Shown here in pieces: positions 37,341 through 46,651 of a DNA stretch of 64,000 nucleotides. The position numbers and the translations under genes were made by a program. The stretch covers positions 62,001 through 126,000 of the forward strand of contig JANZNS010000001.1 in the NCBI GenBank assembly GCA_025153445.1. The letters run 5' to 3'. The first letter of the stretch is position 1, and every line of letters begins with the position of its first letter. The notes under the pieces are model-generated. The model ran no database searches. It was not told where the DNA came from and saw only the letters and a program-made list of their open reading frames with translations. This DNA comes from Marinobacter sp. BGYM27 (GTDB lineage: Bacteria > Pseudomonadota > Gammaproteobacteria > Pseudomonadales > Oleiphilaceae).

Positions 37341-38426
37341 ATGGGACGCGAGACGCGTGCACGAATTGATCTGGCAGCATTGCAGCACAACTTCACCGTG
37401 GCCGCAGGGCAGGTTCCGAATGCGCGGGTAATGGCGGTCGTCAAAGCTGACGGGTACGGCCATGGTATCGAAGCTGTTGCCGGCGCTCTGGCCGGTCACG
37501 CCGAGCGTTTTGCCGTGGCCTGCATCGAAGAGGCGCAGCGTGTGCGAAAGGCAGGAATCGCCCAGCCCGTGGTGCTCTTGCAGGGATTTCACCAGGCCGC
37601 CGATATTGCTACCTGTAGTAAGCTCCAGCTGGAGCCGGTTGTTCACAGTGATCAGCAACTGAACGCCCTGTCTTCCGCACCTCCTGACCGACCGCTGCGT
37701 ATTTGGCTCAAGATCAATACCGGTATGAACCGGCTGGGTTTTTCGCCGTCAGTTGCCGATCAGGTTATCGCGAGCGCTAAGTCCGTCCCGAACGTTACGC
37801 TTGCCGGGCTGGTGACACACTATGCTTGCGCAGATGACCGCAACGATGACTTCTCCCTGCACCAGCACGATACCCTCGCGGCCCTGTCAAGTCGTTACCC
37901 GGAGCTTGAAGTCAGCGCAGCCAACTCGGCCGCCCACTTTCGCGATGAGTTGCAGCCCTTTGACTGGACCCGGCCCGGTATCATGCTTTACGGCGCAACC
38001 CCTATGATAGGGCAGTCTGCCCGCGAGCTGGGATTGAAACCCGCGATGAGCCTGGAGTCGGTGATTACCACCACTCGCGCACTGAAGGCGGGAGAATCTG
38101 TCGGTTATGGTGCCAGCTGGCGCGCTGAGCGCGATACGTTGATGGGCATTGTGTGTATCGGGTATGGCGATGGCTATCCCCGTCACGCGCCGTCGGGTAC
38201 GCCAGTCTGGATTAATGGTCAACGTACGACGACCATAGGGCGTGTATCCATGGATATGCTGGCAGTCGATCTTACCGGGGTGGGCGATGCCAAAGTGGGT
38301 GACACGGTCGAGCTCTGGGGAGCGAACATCCCGGTAGATGAAGTCGCCGCCCATGCCGGCACGATTGGCTACGAGCTTCTGACCGGTGTCACGTCGCGGG
38401 TGCCCCGAATCTACAATGCGGTTTAG
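37341..38426 (+). CDS. alr: alanine racemase
   Basis: A 361-residue PLP enzyme that interconverts L- and D-alanine for peptidoglycan. The PLP lysine is Lys35 in AVVKADGYGHG, and the catalytic tyrosine of the other face is Tyr256 in GYGASWRA. GYGDGYPRHAP and GRVSMDMLAVDL are also typical. ATG 37341 is about 80 bases after dnaB. Its stop overlaps the stop of the convergent small gene at 38423. Confidence 0.97.
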   Translation: MGRETRARIDLAALQHNFTVAAGQVPNARVMAVVKADGYGHGIEAVAGALAGHAERFAVACIEEAQRVRKAGIAQPVVLLQGFHQAADIATCSKLQLEPVVHSDQQLNALSSAPPDRPLRIWLKINTGMNRLGFSPSVADQVIASAKSVPNVTLAGLVTHYACADDRNDDFSLHQHDTLAALSSRYPELEVSAANSAAHFRDELQPFDWTRPGIMLYGATPMIGQSARELGLKPAMSLESVITTTRALKAGESVGYGASWRAERDTLMGIVCIGYGDGYPRHAPSGTPVWINGQRTTTIGRVSMDMLAVDLTGVGDAKVGDTVELWGANIPVDEVAAHAGTIGYELLTGVTSRVPRIYNAV

Positions 38427-38782
38427 GCAGGCAGTTCGGGTTCGCAGATAATTTCTTCGATAAAGTCGAGAATTGATGCGAGGCTTTTGTCGTCCAGTTT
38501 TTTGAGCACTTTATGGACGACCATTTTGCTTCCCTTCAGCATGCTGCTGATCCCGACTTTCGCCATGCCCATCATCATGTTGCCCGCGCGCAGACGGCGC
38601 AGTGGTTCCAGGAAGAAAAAGTCGAGCCCGTTGTCAGTCAACTCAACAATCAGTTCGTATAGTTCGTCTACAGCTTGCTTGTCGGCTTTCCCGCGGGAAC
38701 GAAGCTCCTCAACCGTCAGCAGGGCTTTGGTCTTAAGGTTATCTGGGATAGGGGCGACAATGTGACTTTGTTGTTTCAGCAT
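38423..38782 (-). CDS. conserved hypothetical small protein
   Basis: A 119-residue protein (ATG 38782) of a type I do not recognise functionally. It is mostly helical: a variable N-terminus, VDELYELIVELTDNGLDFFFLEPLRR, then a Met-rich stretch (AGNMMMGMAKVG) and a Lys-rich helix (LKGSKMVVHKVLKKLDD). It has no signal peptide or clear transmembrane helix and is convergent with alr, overlapping by 4 bases. The frame extends to 38821, but the first 13 residues there are not supported. Confidence 0.6.
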   Translation of the reverse strand: MLKQQSHIVAPIPDNLKTKALLTVEELRSRGKADKQAVDELYELIVELTDNGLDFFFLEPLRRLRAGNMMMGMAKVGISSMLKGSKMVVHKVLKKLDDKSLASILDFIEEIICEPELPA

Positions 38783-39080
38783 GGGGCATCCTGTGTTCTG
38801 GGTAAAACGGAGAAGTGACAACGCACCTCCGCCAGAGGGATCCCGGATGGTTAGTGCGAAATCCCGAGGGTTGCCGTATTCTAACCCTCATGGTGAGCCG
38901 ACCATTGGCTCCAGGCGTCGTTGGTCGCTGTCAGCACGGTAAGTGTGTCGCTGTGATGTGACCTGACGCAGATTGGTGATGCCGCATCCTGCGGTACGAC
39001 GAATTTGGGTTTGGCACCGGGTTGCTGGCACGCTCGTTCTGTTCGTTAACTGATGTATAAAATGGAGTGAATACCCCGGC
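38783..39080. other. divergent intergenic region
   Basis: A 298-base gap between the leftward small gene and the rightward SDR-like gene. It must hold both promoters. I see no strong promoter pair, terminator or repeat beyond a short CCGCA/TGCGG hairpin at 38982-38994. Confidence 0.4.
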
Positions 39081-39974
39081 GTGAATGTTCTGGTCGTACA
39101 TGATTATGGTCCCTTGGGGCGGCTTTTACTGGAGAGCCTGAAGGAGACATCGTTGTCGGTTCATCCCTTGTTGATCAGTCGCCCGGATGGCGTTGATTTG
39201 TCAGCGCTGGATGACTGGGTTCCCGAGGATACTGATCTTATCGTCAATGCACTCTGGCATAACGACCCGGAAGCGGCAGAGCAAGACCCTGAAGCCATCA
39301 GGCAGTGGACGTTTTCAATTCCGGTGGCGCTTGCAGAGTACGCCAACGCAAACGATATAGCGCTGCTTCAACTCTCGACCTGCTACGTGTTTGACGGGCG
39401 CAAGCAGAGTGCTTATATCACCTCCAATCCAGGGCAGCCGTTCAGTCAGCTGGGTAACTGGCAGTGGGAGTGTGAGCAGGCCCTGAGAACCCTGTTGCCG
39501 CGCCATCTCATTCTGCGAACCGGATGGAGCCTTCAGCGCTTTATCCGCAAGATCAGATCATCGGTTACGCACAGCGCCAAGCTTGAGCTCTCCAGCCGTC
39601 ATCATGGTCAGCCCGTGGCTGTGAGGGATCTGGCGCGAGTCATGAGGGCATTGATACTGCAGGTTGATTGCGGTGCGGAAGTCTGGGGAACCTATCAATA
39701 CGCAGGAGCGGAAGAAATCAGTCAGTACGAACTGGGTCTTGCGATTGTGAATGCATTGCCGGACTTTGATGGCGTGCATGTGGTGGACCATACGCCAGAG
39801 TGGGCCGCTCTCGAGCCCGAAAACGCAACCTTGGGCTGTATCAAGGTCCGCAACACCTTTGGCGTTAAACAGGTGCCATGGCGCACCTGTATCACAGAAG
39901 AAGCGGGTATGGCGCGCTCAACTGCGCCGGGCGATGAAAGCACTGCAGCACGCCAACCAGATCGCCAGACTTAA
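39081..39974 (+). CDS. RmlD/SDR-fold protein with missing catalytic residues
   Basis: A 297-residue protein resembling dTDP-4-dehydrorhamnose reductase (RmlD): LLQLSTCYVFDGRK corresponds to STDYVFDG, and LILRTGWSLQRF to the usual ILRTSWVYG. However, where RmlD has YGxSKxxGE the sequence is LGNWQWECE, so both the catalytic Tyr and Lys of YxxxK are absent. The Rossmann glycine motif is also altered (HDYGPLGRLL, first Gly replaced). It is likely non-enzymatic, perhaps a nucleotide or sugar-nucleotide binding regulator (inference). It starts at GTG 39081 and no rhamnose genes adjoin. A diverged enzyme with another mechanism is possible. Confidence 0.7.
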   Translation: MNVLVVHDYGPLGRLLLESLKETSLSVHPLLISRPDGVDLSALDDWVPEDTDLIVNALWHNDPEAAEQDPEAIRQWTFSIPVALAEYANANDIALLQLSTCYVFDGRKQSAYITSNPGQPFSQLGNWQWECEQALRTLLPRHLILRTGWSLQRFIRKIRSSVTHSAKLELSSRHHGQPVAVRDLARVMRALILQVDCGAEVWGTYQYAGAEEISQYELGLAIVNALPDFDGVHVVDHTPEWAALEPENATLGCIKVRNTFGVKQVPWRTCITEEAGMARSTAPGDESTAARQPDRQT

Positions 39975-40044
39975 TCACAGCTCCCCGAGAATCGCGACTT
40001 TGAACGAAGCCGCACCGGTTGTCCGCCGGTCAGCGGCTTTTCGT

Positions 40045-40782
40045 TTACTGCACGCCCTGAATGCTCAGGGCCTGTAATCCTTCAACATCCTTTAGTGTGA
40101 CGTTTCGCCCCTGGGCTTCAATCAGCCCTGATTTGTGGAAACGCGTCATTACCCGGCTGACAGTTTCTACGGCCAGCCCCAGGTAATTGGCAATGTCATG
40201 CCGGGCCATCGGCAGCGTCAGTTCGGTCGGTGAAAGCCGGCGCCGGCTAAACCGGGACGAGAGGGATAGCAGCATCGCCGCAATACGTTCGTCTGCGGTG
40301 TGCTTGCTCAGCTGCACTGAGAGTGTCTGGCTGTTTTTGATCTCGTTACTCATCAACTGAAACAGGTGGTGCTGCAGGTTGGGCAACTGCTGGGCAAGTG
40401 ATTCCATCTTGTCGAAGGCAAACTCGCAAAGGCTGCTGCGCTCAAGGGCCTTCGCCGAGCATGCGTAGTTGTCGGCGCCCATGCTGTCGAAGCCGATAAT
40501 TTCGCCGGGCAGGTAAAAGCCGGTGATCTGCTCTTCACCCCGGTCAGTCAGAATATACGTTTTGATCGCGCCACTGCGCACCGCATAGCAGGACCTGAAA
40601 GGCTCGCGCTGACGGAACGCATGCTCGCCCCGGTCCAGGTTATAACTTGGGTGCACCACATTCTCGAGGCTTTCGAGTTCATCTTCGCTAACAGCCAGCG
40701 GCAGGCACAGTTTGCTGAGGCTGCAATACTCACAGCCCGGCTTAAGTCGGGGGATGGACTCTGTGGCAATGCGTCGACTCAT
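40045..40782 (-). CDS. fnr: FNR/ANR-type oxygen-sensing transcriptional regulator
   Basis: A 245-residue Crp/Fnr regulator from ATG 40782. The [4Fe-4S] ligands are Cys17, Cys20 and Cys26 (CEYCSLSKLC) with a fourth at Cys108 (ADNYACSAK), the FNR arrangement. The C-terminal helix-turn-helix MARHDIANYLGLAVETVSRVMTRF carries the E--SR pattern that reads TTGAT half-sites. Oxygen destroys the cluster and inactivates DNA binding, so it should control the anaerobic switch. It follows fabB on the same strand after a 109-base gap. An upstream extension to 40887 is unlikely. Confidence 0.95.
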   Translation of the reverse strand: MSRRIATESIPRLKPGCEYCSLSKLCLPLAVSEDELESLENVVHPSYNLDRGEHAFRQREPFRSCYAVRSGAIKTYILTDRGEEQITGFYLPGEIIGFDSMGADNYACSAKALERSSLCEFAFDKMESLAQQLPNLQHHLFQLMSNEIKNSQTLSVQLSKHTADERIAAMLLSLSSRFSRRRLSPTELTLPMARHDIANYLGLAVETVSRVMTRFHKSGLIEAQGRNVTLKDVEGLQALSIQGVQ

Positions 40783-40891
40783 GGCAATCCGGCTTCCTGT
40801 CTTTAACGAATACCTAACGATAAAGGGATGCTGTCTGATTGCCAACCAGGAAAGATACTCACGGGGAAGCAGGGCTTCCCCGAGCACAAGA

Positions 40892-42115
40892 TCAGCCTGT
40901 GTAGCGTTGGAATACCAGGGAGGCGTTGGTGCCGCCGAAGCCGAAGCTGTTCGACATCACCCGTTCGAGATGGGCATCTTTCGCGTTCGGGCCGACAATC
41001 GGCATGTCGGCAATTTCGGCGTCGGCCGAGTGGTAGTTTGCAGTGCCGCTGATATAGCCGTTCTGCAGCATCAGCAACGAGTAAATCGCTTCGTGCACAC
41101 CCGCTGCACCCAGGGAGTGGCCAGACAATGATTTGGTCGACGAAATGGCCGGGATGGAGCCGGTCAGATCTTTGAAGACTTCGCGCACCGCTTTCATCTC
41201 TGCCGCATCACCGACCGGAGTGCTGGTGCCGTGAGCATTGATGTAGTCAATCGAACCGCTAACAGTCGACAGCGACTGGCGCATGCAGCGCATGGCGCCT
41301 TCACCGGAGGGGGCGACCATGTCATAGCCGTCGCTGGTTGCTCCATAGCCGACCAGTTCCGCAATAATGGGTGCGCCGCGTTTGAGGGCGTGCTCCAGTT
41401 CTTCGACCACGACCATACCGCCACCGCCGGCGATAACGAAACCGTCGCGGCCACTATCGAAGGGGCGTGAGGCGGTATCTGCGGCATCGTTATACTTGGT
41501 AGAGAGCGCCCCCATGGCATCAAACAGCATGGTGAGCGTCCAGTCTTCTTCTTCGCCGCCGCCGGCGAATACGAGGTCCTGCTTACCCATCTGAATCTGC
41601 TCCATTGCGTGGCCAATACAATGGGCGCTGGTGGCGCAAGCGGATGACATGGAGTAGTTCAAACCCCGAATCTTGTAAGCTGTAGCGAGACAGGCGGATA
41701 CGGTGCTCGTCATAATACGCGGCACCATGTAGGGGCCGATTCTCTTGACCCCCCGCTCGCGCATGATGTCGACTGCCTCAACCTGACTGGCACAGGACGC
41801 GCCGCCGGAGCCGGCGATCAGCCCCGTTCTGTCGCTTGAAATCAGGTCATCAGTGAGTTGAGCTGACTCAACGGCCTGTTGCATCGCCAGATAGCTGTAC
41901 ATTGCGGACTGGCCCATAAACCGGCGAATCTTGCGATCAATGGCAGAGGTATCGACATCGACAGATCCCGAAACCTGGCTTCGAAACCCTTTCTCCTTGT
42001 AGGTCTCGTTGAAGCGAATGCCAGATTGTCCTGATTTCAGGCTGTTGTTGACGTCTTCGACGCTGTTTCCCAGACAGGACACGATGCCCATCCCGGTGAT
42101 CACCACGCGTTTCAT
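40892..42115 (-). CDS. fabB: beta-ketoacyl-ACP synthase I
   Basis: A 407-residue elongating condensing enzyme for fatty acid synthesis, required for unsaturated acyl chains in gammaproteobacteria. The N-terminus is [17 protein letters not shown], the nucleophile is in [12 protein letters not shown], and the two histidines are in [11 protein letters not shown] and [11 protein letters not shown]. The usual partner fabA is not adjacent. The start is ATG 42115; 21 extra bases upstream are in frame but unneeded. The siderophore locus in this window needs acyl chains, though no direct link is shown. Confidence 0.95.
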   Translation of the reverse strand: MKRVVITGMGIVSCLGNSVEDVNNSLKSGQSGIRFNETYKEKGFRSQVSGSVDVDTSAIDRKIRRFMGQSAMYSYLAMQQAVESAQLTDDLISSDRTGLIAGSGGASCASQVEAVDIMRERGVKRIGPYMVPRIMTSTVSACLATAYKIRGLNYSMSSACATSAHCIGHAMEQIQMGKQDLVFAGGGEEEDWTLTMLFDAMGALSTKYNDAADTASRPFDSGRDGFVIAGGGGMVVVEELEHALKRGAPIIAELVGYGATSDGYDMVAPSGEGAMRCMRQSLSTVSGSIDYINAHGTSTPVGDAAEMKAVREVFKDLTGSIPAISSTKSLSGHSLGAAGVHEAIYSLLMLQNGYISGTANYHSADAEIADMPIVGPNAKDAHLERVMSNSFGFGGTNASLVFQRYTG

Positions 42116-42236
42116 TGCAATCTCCATCGATGCCATGGCATATAAGAAGGTAATTCACCCATTCTAGGCGCTTTGGCTGCTCTGACGAAATGTGACCTTT
42201 GTCGAGGCGTAGCGAGTGATCTGACTGGAGGCAGGG

Positions 42237-43088
42237 ATGAAAAGCAGTGCCGTCGACACGTTGCTGGCGACAGTGGGGTTGCCACAGGCTTATCGCACGG
42301 AGCCCGTCGGTGGGGACAGTATCAGCGAAGCCGTCAGAGCCACTCTGGGCGATGGCAGAGTCGTTTTTATCAAAAGACTGCGCAATGCCCCGGCCGGATT
42401 TTTCCAGGCCGAGGCGGACGGCCTGAGAGCGATGGCGGGCATAGCCGGTTGCCGAACGCCTGAGGTATTGGGTGTCACGGATCAGGGACTGGTGCTTGAG
42501 TGGCTGGACGGGGCGCCGGCCCGTGATTTCGCCAAGCAATTGGGGCGCGGTCTGGCGGCCATGCATGCCAGCGGCTCCGATCGATTCGGCTTTGATGATG
42601 ACAACTTCTGCGGCCTGACGCCGCAACCTAATCCGTGGATAGCGGATGGTCATGCTTTTTTTGCTGAAGCGCGACTCTTGTACCAGGGGAGGCGAGCACG
42701 GGACGCCGGATTGCTGGACAAAATGGACCTGTCCCGATTGGAAACCCTGGCCGCAAAGTTGCCGGACTGGGTGCCACGGATGCCGGCGTCATTGATTCAC
42801 GGGGATCTCTGGAGTGGCAACGTCCATTGTGATGAGCAGGGCGCACCGGTGCTGATCGATCCGGCGGCGCATTACGGTTGGGCCGAAGCAGATCTGGCAA
42901 TGACGACCCTGTTCGGTCGGCAATCCTCCGCGTTCTATGATGCCTATATGTCAGCATCCATGATCGTCGGCAGGGATTGGGAGGAGAGGGCGCCGCTATA
43001 TAATCTCTACCATCTGCTGAATCACCTGAACCTGTTTGGGGGCGGCTATCAGTCTCAAGTGCGGCAGGTGTTGAGCCGTTACGTCTAG
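42237..43088 (+). CDS. fructosamine kinase family protein
   Basis: A 283-residue aminoglycoside-phosphotransferase-fold kinase. The catalytic loop is LIHGDLWSGNVHCDEQG (Brenner-type HGD), the metal motif is LIDPAAHYGWAEADLAMT, and the N-lobe contains VFIKRL and FQAEADGLRAM. Bacterial FN3K-like enzymes phosphorylate ribulosamines or fructosamines to repair glycated proteins. A clear GGAGG precedes ATG 42237. It is divergent from fabB (121 bases) and convergent with lipA. Confidence 0.9.
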   Translation: MKSSAVDTLLATVGLPQAYRTEPVGGDSISEAVRATLGDGRVVFIKRLRNAPAGFFQAEADGLRAMAGIAGCRTPEVLGVTDQGLVLEWLDGAPARDFAKQLGRGLAAMHASGSDRFGFDDDNFCGLTPQPNPWIADGHAFFAEARLLYQGRRARDAGLLDKMDLSRLETLAAKLPDWVPRMPASLIHGDLWSGNVHCDEQGAPVLIDPAAHYGWAEADLAMTTLFGRQSSAFYDAYMSASMIVGRDWEERAPLYNLYHLLNHLNLFGGGYQSQVRQVLSRYV

Positions 43089-43121
43089 ACTCTGCCTGAG
43101 CCTGCGCCCTGGCACGGGTGG

Positions 43122-44162
43122 TTATTCGACCGCTTTGACGGGGATGAGGCTCTCGTTCTTTGTCTCGGGCACTGCAGGCATCGCCAGTCCGAGATTATTC
43201 TTCTCGAATACCCGGTCGGCGCGATAACTTGAGCGTACCATCGGTCCTGACGGAACCTCCATAAAGCCTTTTTCGAGACCGATATCACGATAGCGGTTGA
43301 ACTCGTCGGGGGTGACGTAGCGATCAACCGGCAGGTGATTGGGCGTCGGGCGCAGGTACTGTCCCAGAGTCAGGATGTCGACGCCGACTGCAAGCAGGTC
43401 GTCCATGGTTTGCAGAATCTCTTCGTCGGTTTCGCCTAGGCCGAGCATGATGCTGGTCTTGGTGATCACGTCCGGGCGATGCTTTTTGGCGTACTCCAGC
43501 ACTTTCAGGGTCTTCTCGTAGCCTGCCCGTGGATCCCGTACGTAATGGGTCAGGCGCTCTACGGTTTCGATGTTCTGAGCGAACACGTTTAGACCGGAAT
43601 CCACGACTTTTTCAATAGCCTCATGAACACCATCGAAATCCGGGGTGAGGGCTTCCACGGCGACTTCAGGTGTACGAGCCTTGATTGCTCTGACGCAGGC
43701 AGCGTAGTGGCTTGCGCCGCCATCATCCAGATCATCCCGGTCGACTGAGGTCAGGACGATGTAGCGCAAGCCCATCAACTCAACGGATTTTGCGGTATTT
43801 TCGGGCTCGTCGTGGTCAAGCCAGCCCTTCGGATTGCCGGTGTCTACCGCGCAAAATTTGCAGGCGCGGGTGCACACAGACCCCATTACCATGATCGTAG
43901 CGGTACCGTTGTTCCAGCACTCGCCAATGTTGGGGCAGTGTGATTCCTGGCATACCGTGCTCAGACGATGATCCTTCACATTCTTGCGCACGGCATCAAA
44001 GCGCTCGCCACCCGGCATGCGGGCCCGCAACCAGTTCGGCTTGCGGCTGACCGGTGTTTTCGCATGGCCAGACTGTTTCATGCCATCCTTGATGGCATGA
44101 AAACCCTGTTCGCTCTGGTATTTGGAACCACTGGAAATGCGCTTGTCAGCTGCGTCAGTCAT
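43122..44162 (-). CDS. lipA: lipoyl synthase
   Basis: A 346-residue radical SAM enzyme that inserts two sulfurs into octanoyl groups to make lipoyl cofactor. It has both clusters: the auxiliary motif [12 protein letters not shown] (CxxxxCxxxxxC) and the radical SAM motif [10 protein letters not shown] (CxxxCxxC). The C-terminal RSSYRAD serine ligand is present. The N-terminus is about 30 residues longer than the E. coli enzyme, but the frame starts at ATG 44162. It is separate from lipB, which lies on the opposite strand near 15 kb. Confidence 0.97.
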   Translation of the reverse strand: MTDAADKRISSGSKYQSEQGFHAIKDGMKQSGHAKTPVSRKPNWLRARMPGGERFDAVRKNVKDHRLSTVCQESHCPNIGECWNNGTATIMVMGSVCTRACKFCAVDTGNPKGWLDHDEPENTAKSVELMGLRYIVLTSVDRDDLDDGGASHYAACVRAIKARTPEVAVEALTPDFDGVHEAIEKVVDSGLNVFAQNIETVERLTHYVRDPRAGYEKTLKVLEYAKKHRPDVITKTSIMLGLGETDEEILQTMDDLLAVGVDILTLGQYLRPTPNHLPVDRYVTPDEFNRYRDIGLEKGFMEVPSGPMVRSSYRADRVFEKNNLGLAMPAVPETKNESLIPVKAVE

Positions 44163-44291
44163 GCGAAAGAGGTGCTCACTAAGAGAATGGATCGTCCTGT
44201 AAAGGTTAAAGAAGCGACAGTTCGCTTACAAGCCATTTACGCCTTATGTCTTGGTTCGGTCGTAGGGAAAAACCGAGAATCCGATCATGAC

Positions 44292-45158
44292 TCAGACCGG
44301 CATCACCCAGGGTGACATGCCATCGTGGATCACCGTCCTCAGGCCTTCCATGCCACGCCCGACAGCTGGCGGAGCATCCTGGGTTGTGACCATATACGAC
44401 GGATACGGGAATGTCGGTGCATTGGGCACACGAAACAGACGACCATCTTTCAGCAGCGCATCAACCCCTCGCTCGCGGAAATAGCCGGCACCGCCCGCCG
44501 ACAGTATGTAACTGAGACCAAGAGGCCCCATCCCCACGAAAATGCCTGAGCTTTTAAGGTACGGAAAGGCCTTGTCGTGCTGCTCGGAAAATTGGGGGCC
44601 CCAGTCAACGTAGACATAGTGCTCGTTTTCCGCGGTAGCGCCTGACGGATCGGTGGTTACCATTATCAGCCTTTCTTCCTCCAGCATTTCGACAACCAGG
44701 CCGGGGTGGTAAAGCGGTGAATAGACAACCGCAATATCCAGTATGCCCCGCTCAACCTTGCCGATCAGGCTGGCGGCGTCCTCAACTTCAGTGCGCAACG
44801 CAATATCAGGGCAATGCCGGCGCATCCATACCAGCCAATTGAGTAACAGCGGGTTCCACAAGCTGAGTTCGCCTCCGACTGACAGCACATGCTGCTGGTT
44901 GCCGGGTACGTTGACATCGTGACGGGCGCGTTCCCATATCTGCAATATCGACAGGGCAGATGACATGAACCGGTCACCCTGGGGCGTGAGCGTTGCACCG
45001 TGTCTTCCGCGATTAAAAAGGGACTGGCCCAGCTGGGATTCCAGAGACCGTATGCGCGCTGTCACCGTTGTCTGGGAAATGCTCAGGCGATTGGCAGCAT
45101 CGATAAAACTGCCGGTTTCAGCGACAGCCAGAAAAGTGCGGGCGAGTTTGGTATCCAT
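44292..45158 (-). CDS. LysR-family transcriptional regulator
   Basis: A 288-residue LTTR. The N-terminal winged helix is MDTKLARTFLAVAETGSF, then AANRLSISQTTVTARIRSLE, and a C-terminal periplasmic-binding-like effector domain follows. The promoter at 45191-45220 supports expression of this gene. It is divergent from a Crp-like regulator across a ~110-base AT-rich gap and followed after 129 bases by lipA on the same strand. No target can be assigned. Confidence 0.9.
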   Translation of the reverse strand: MDTKLARTFLAVAETGSFIDAANRLSISQTTVTARIRSLESQLGQSLFNRGRHGATLTPQGDRFMSSALSILQIWERARHDVNVPGNQQHVLSVGGELSLWNPLLLNWLVWMRRHCPDIALRTEVEDAASLIGKVERGILDIAVVYSPLYHPGLVVEMLEEERLIMVTTDPSGATAENEHYVYVDWGPQFSEQHDKAFPYLKSSGIFVGMGPLGLSYILSAGGAGYFRERGVDALLKDGRLFRVPNAPTFPYPSYMVTTQDAPPAVGRGMEGLRTVIHDGMSPWVMPV

Positions 45159-45190
45159 ATTCAATCACTTTTTTTGCTTGATAGTAGCAA

Positions 45191-45220
45191 TATAAATCAG
45201 TTTTTATGCGCGAATGTCAA
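45191..45220 (-). promoter_or_regulatory. sigma70 promoter of the LysR gene
   Basis: On the minus strand TTGACA (45220-45215), an 18-base spacer and TTTATA (45196-45191) precede the LysR ATG by about 30 bases. The surrounding AT-rich gap may also bind the LysR protein. Confidence 0.5.
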
Positions 45221-45269
45221 TGTAATAATAGTGAGCTAATCTTTTCGATTTTTCTCCGGAGCGTCTTGT

Positions 45270-46013
45270 ATGGGTAAGCGGAATGATATTCTGGTGTCGT
45301 CGGCCGAATCGATATTGAATCAGCCTGCGTCCTCTCCGTGTATGGCGTCTGAGTTCACCGACAGCTACCGCTGGCCGCCGCAGGTGAACCGGGAAGGGCG
45401 CGCCCGATCGCTTCGGAACAGTCTGGCACGTGTACTGGGTTGGGGCATGCCGGAACGACTGAGCAGTTCGCGCCAGGAACTGCTCGAGCGAATGGCCGCG
45501 CTGTTTGAGCACAAGACGTACGGTTCAGAGGTAACGCTGGAGAAGCATAACCGTGCCTGGCAGCGCATCTATCTCGTGGAATTTGGAGTTGCCCGTCTAT
45601 ATCGCCAGAGCCCTGACAAGCGGGTCAGTATTCACCACTTCTTTGATGAGGGTTGCGCGATCTGGCCAGTGTTTGCCCGCACACGTTCCGAGCGCAACAC
45701 GCTATGCCTCACAACGGTGACACCTTGCACGGTATGGGAAGCGGATTTCTTCCCTTTCCGTGACTGCATCAAGCAAGATGGCGAGGGTGCATGGGCCCAC
45801 TTCGCATTGTCACTGATGGAAGAGTTGGCAGAGAAATCCACAATCCGTGAGTTCGAGCGCCAGACACTCAGCGCCGAAGAGCGCTATCAAATAATGGTCA
45901 GGGACTATCCGGAACTGGTTCAGCGCATTCCCGATTATCAGCTTGCCGCATGGCTCGGCGTCGCGACTGCGACCTTCTCGCGCCTCAAGAATGGGCGCAG
46001 TCGCAAGCACTAA
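45270..46013 (+). CDS. Crp/Fnr-superfamily regulator
   Basis: A 247-residue protein with a cNMP-binding-like beta barrel (IYLVEFGVARLYRQSPD, HHFFDEGCAIWPVFA) and a helical C-terminus (LQYPELVQRIPDYQLAAWLG-type region, here RYQIMVRDYPELVQRI, then AAWLGVATATFSRLK). It lacks the FNR cysteine cluster and the cAMP-contact RxS arrangement, so the ligand is unknown. It is divergent from the LysR gene. A perfect terminator follows. Confidence 0.85.
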   Translation: MGKRNDILVSSAESILNQPASSPCMASEFTDSYRWPPQVNREGRARSLRNSLARVLGWGMPERLSSSRQELLERMAALFEHKTYGSEVTLEKHNRAWQRIYLVEFGVARLYRQSPDKRVSIHHFFDEGCAIWPVFARTRSERNTLCLTTVTPCTVWEADFFPFRDCIKQDGEGAWAHFALSLMEELAEKSTIREFERQTLSAEERYQIMVRDYPELVQRIPDYQLAAWLGVATATFSRLKNGRSRKH

Positions 46014-46037
46014 GCGATTTGTCTGACGTGTATTACG

Positions 46038-46063
46038 AAAATCCCCGCAACCGCGGGGATTTT
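46038..46063 (+). terminator. intrinsic terminator after the Crp-like gene
   Basis: A perfect 11-bp stem, AAAATCCCCGC and GCGGGGATTTT, with a 4-base loop and further T residues. It is symmetrical and may act on both strands. Confidence 0.93.
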
Positions 46064-46174
46064 TTCGTTTGGAACACTGGACGTGACTCGCAAAGGTCGA
46101 TAGCCGAGTGCTCTGCCGCCCTATGTTAAGCGGTCACCCCGACTAAGGCTTGAGTCTTTCACCCTCTCAGCGGG

Positions 46175-46651
46175 TTATTGCCTCACCTCAGCCGCCAACC
46201 CATCGTCGGCTGAATCAACTTCTGTGGTGGGCGCGCGGGCGTCCGGATCGGGAAACAGCGTGTCGTAACACCAGGTAAACACAAACGTGTAGATCAGGTA
46301 GAACACGACGAAGGCTGCATCAATAACCAGGGCTTCGATCAGGCCAATCTCCAGCCACCAGGCTACGACAGGCAGAAATGCGATCATCAGCCCCAGCTCA
46401 AATACGAGTGCATGGATGATACGCAAGCCCAACGTTTTTCTAGTGGAACCCCGCCATCGCTTCAGCGCACGATCGAAAAGCAGGTTGTAAAGATAATTCC
46501 ATCCAGTCGCCATCGACGCACCGATAGCGCCCAAAATGCCGAATGACTCAAGGGAAAAACCGAAGATAAAAGATCCCAGCGGGATCACCAGCATCAGCCC
46601 GATGGCTTCAAATGAAACGGCCTGACGAATTCTGTCTTTAGGAGTTCGCAT
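46175..46651 (-). CDS. PACE-family efflux transporter
   Basis: A 158-residue, four-helix proteobacterial antimicrobial compound efflux (PACE) protein. It has the duplicated signature RIRQAVSFEAIGL in the first repeat and LRIIHALVFELGLM in the second, plus WNYLYNLLFDRAL. Members export short-chain diamines and some biocides by proton antiport. ATG 46651 starts at the first repeat; 33 bases upstream in frame are unneeded. The C-terminus has a short acidic tail. No regulator adjoins directly. Confidence 0.9.
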   Translation of the reverse strand: MRTPKDRIRQAVSFEAIGLMLVIPLGSFIFGFSLESFGILGAIGASMATGWNYLYNLLFDRALKRWRGSTRKTLGLRIIHALVFELGLMIAFLPVVAWWLEIGLIEALVIDAAFVVFYLIYTFVFTWCYDTLFPDPDARAPTTEVDSADDGLAAEVRQ

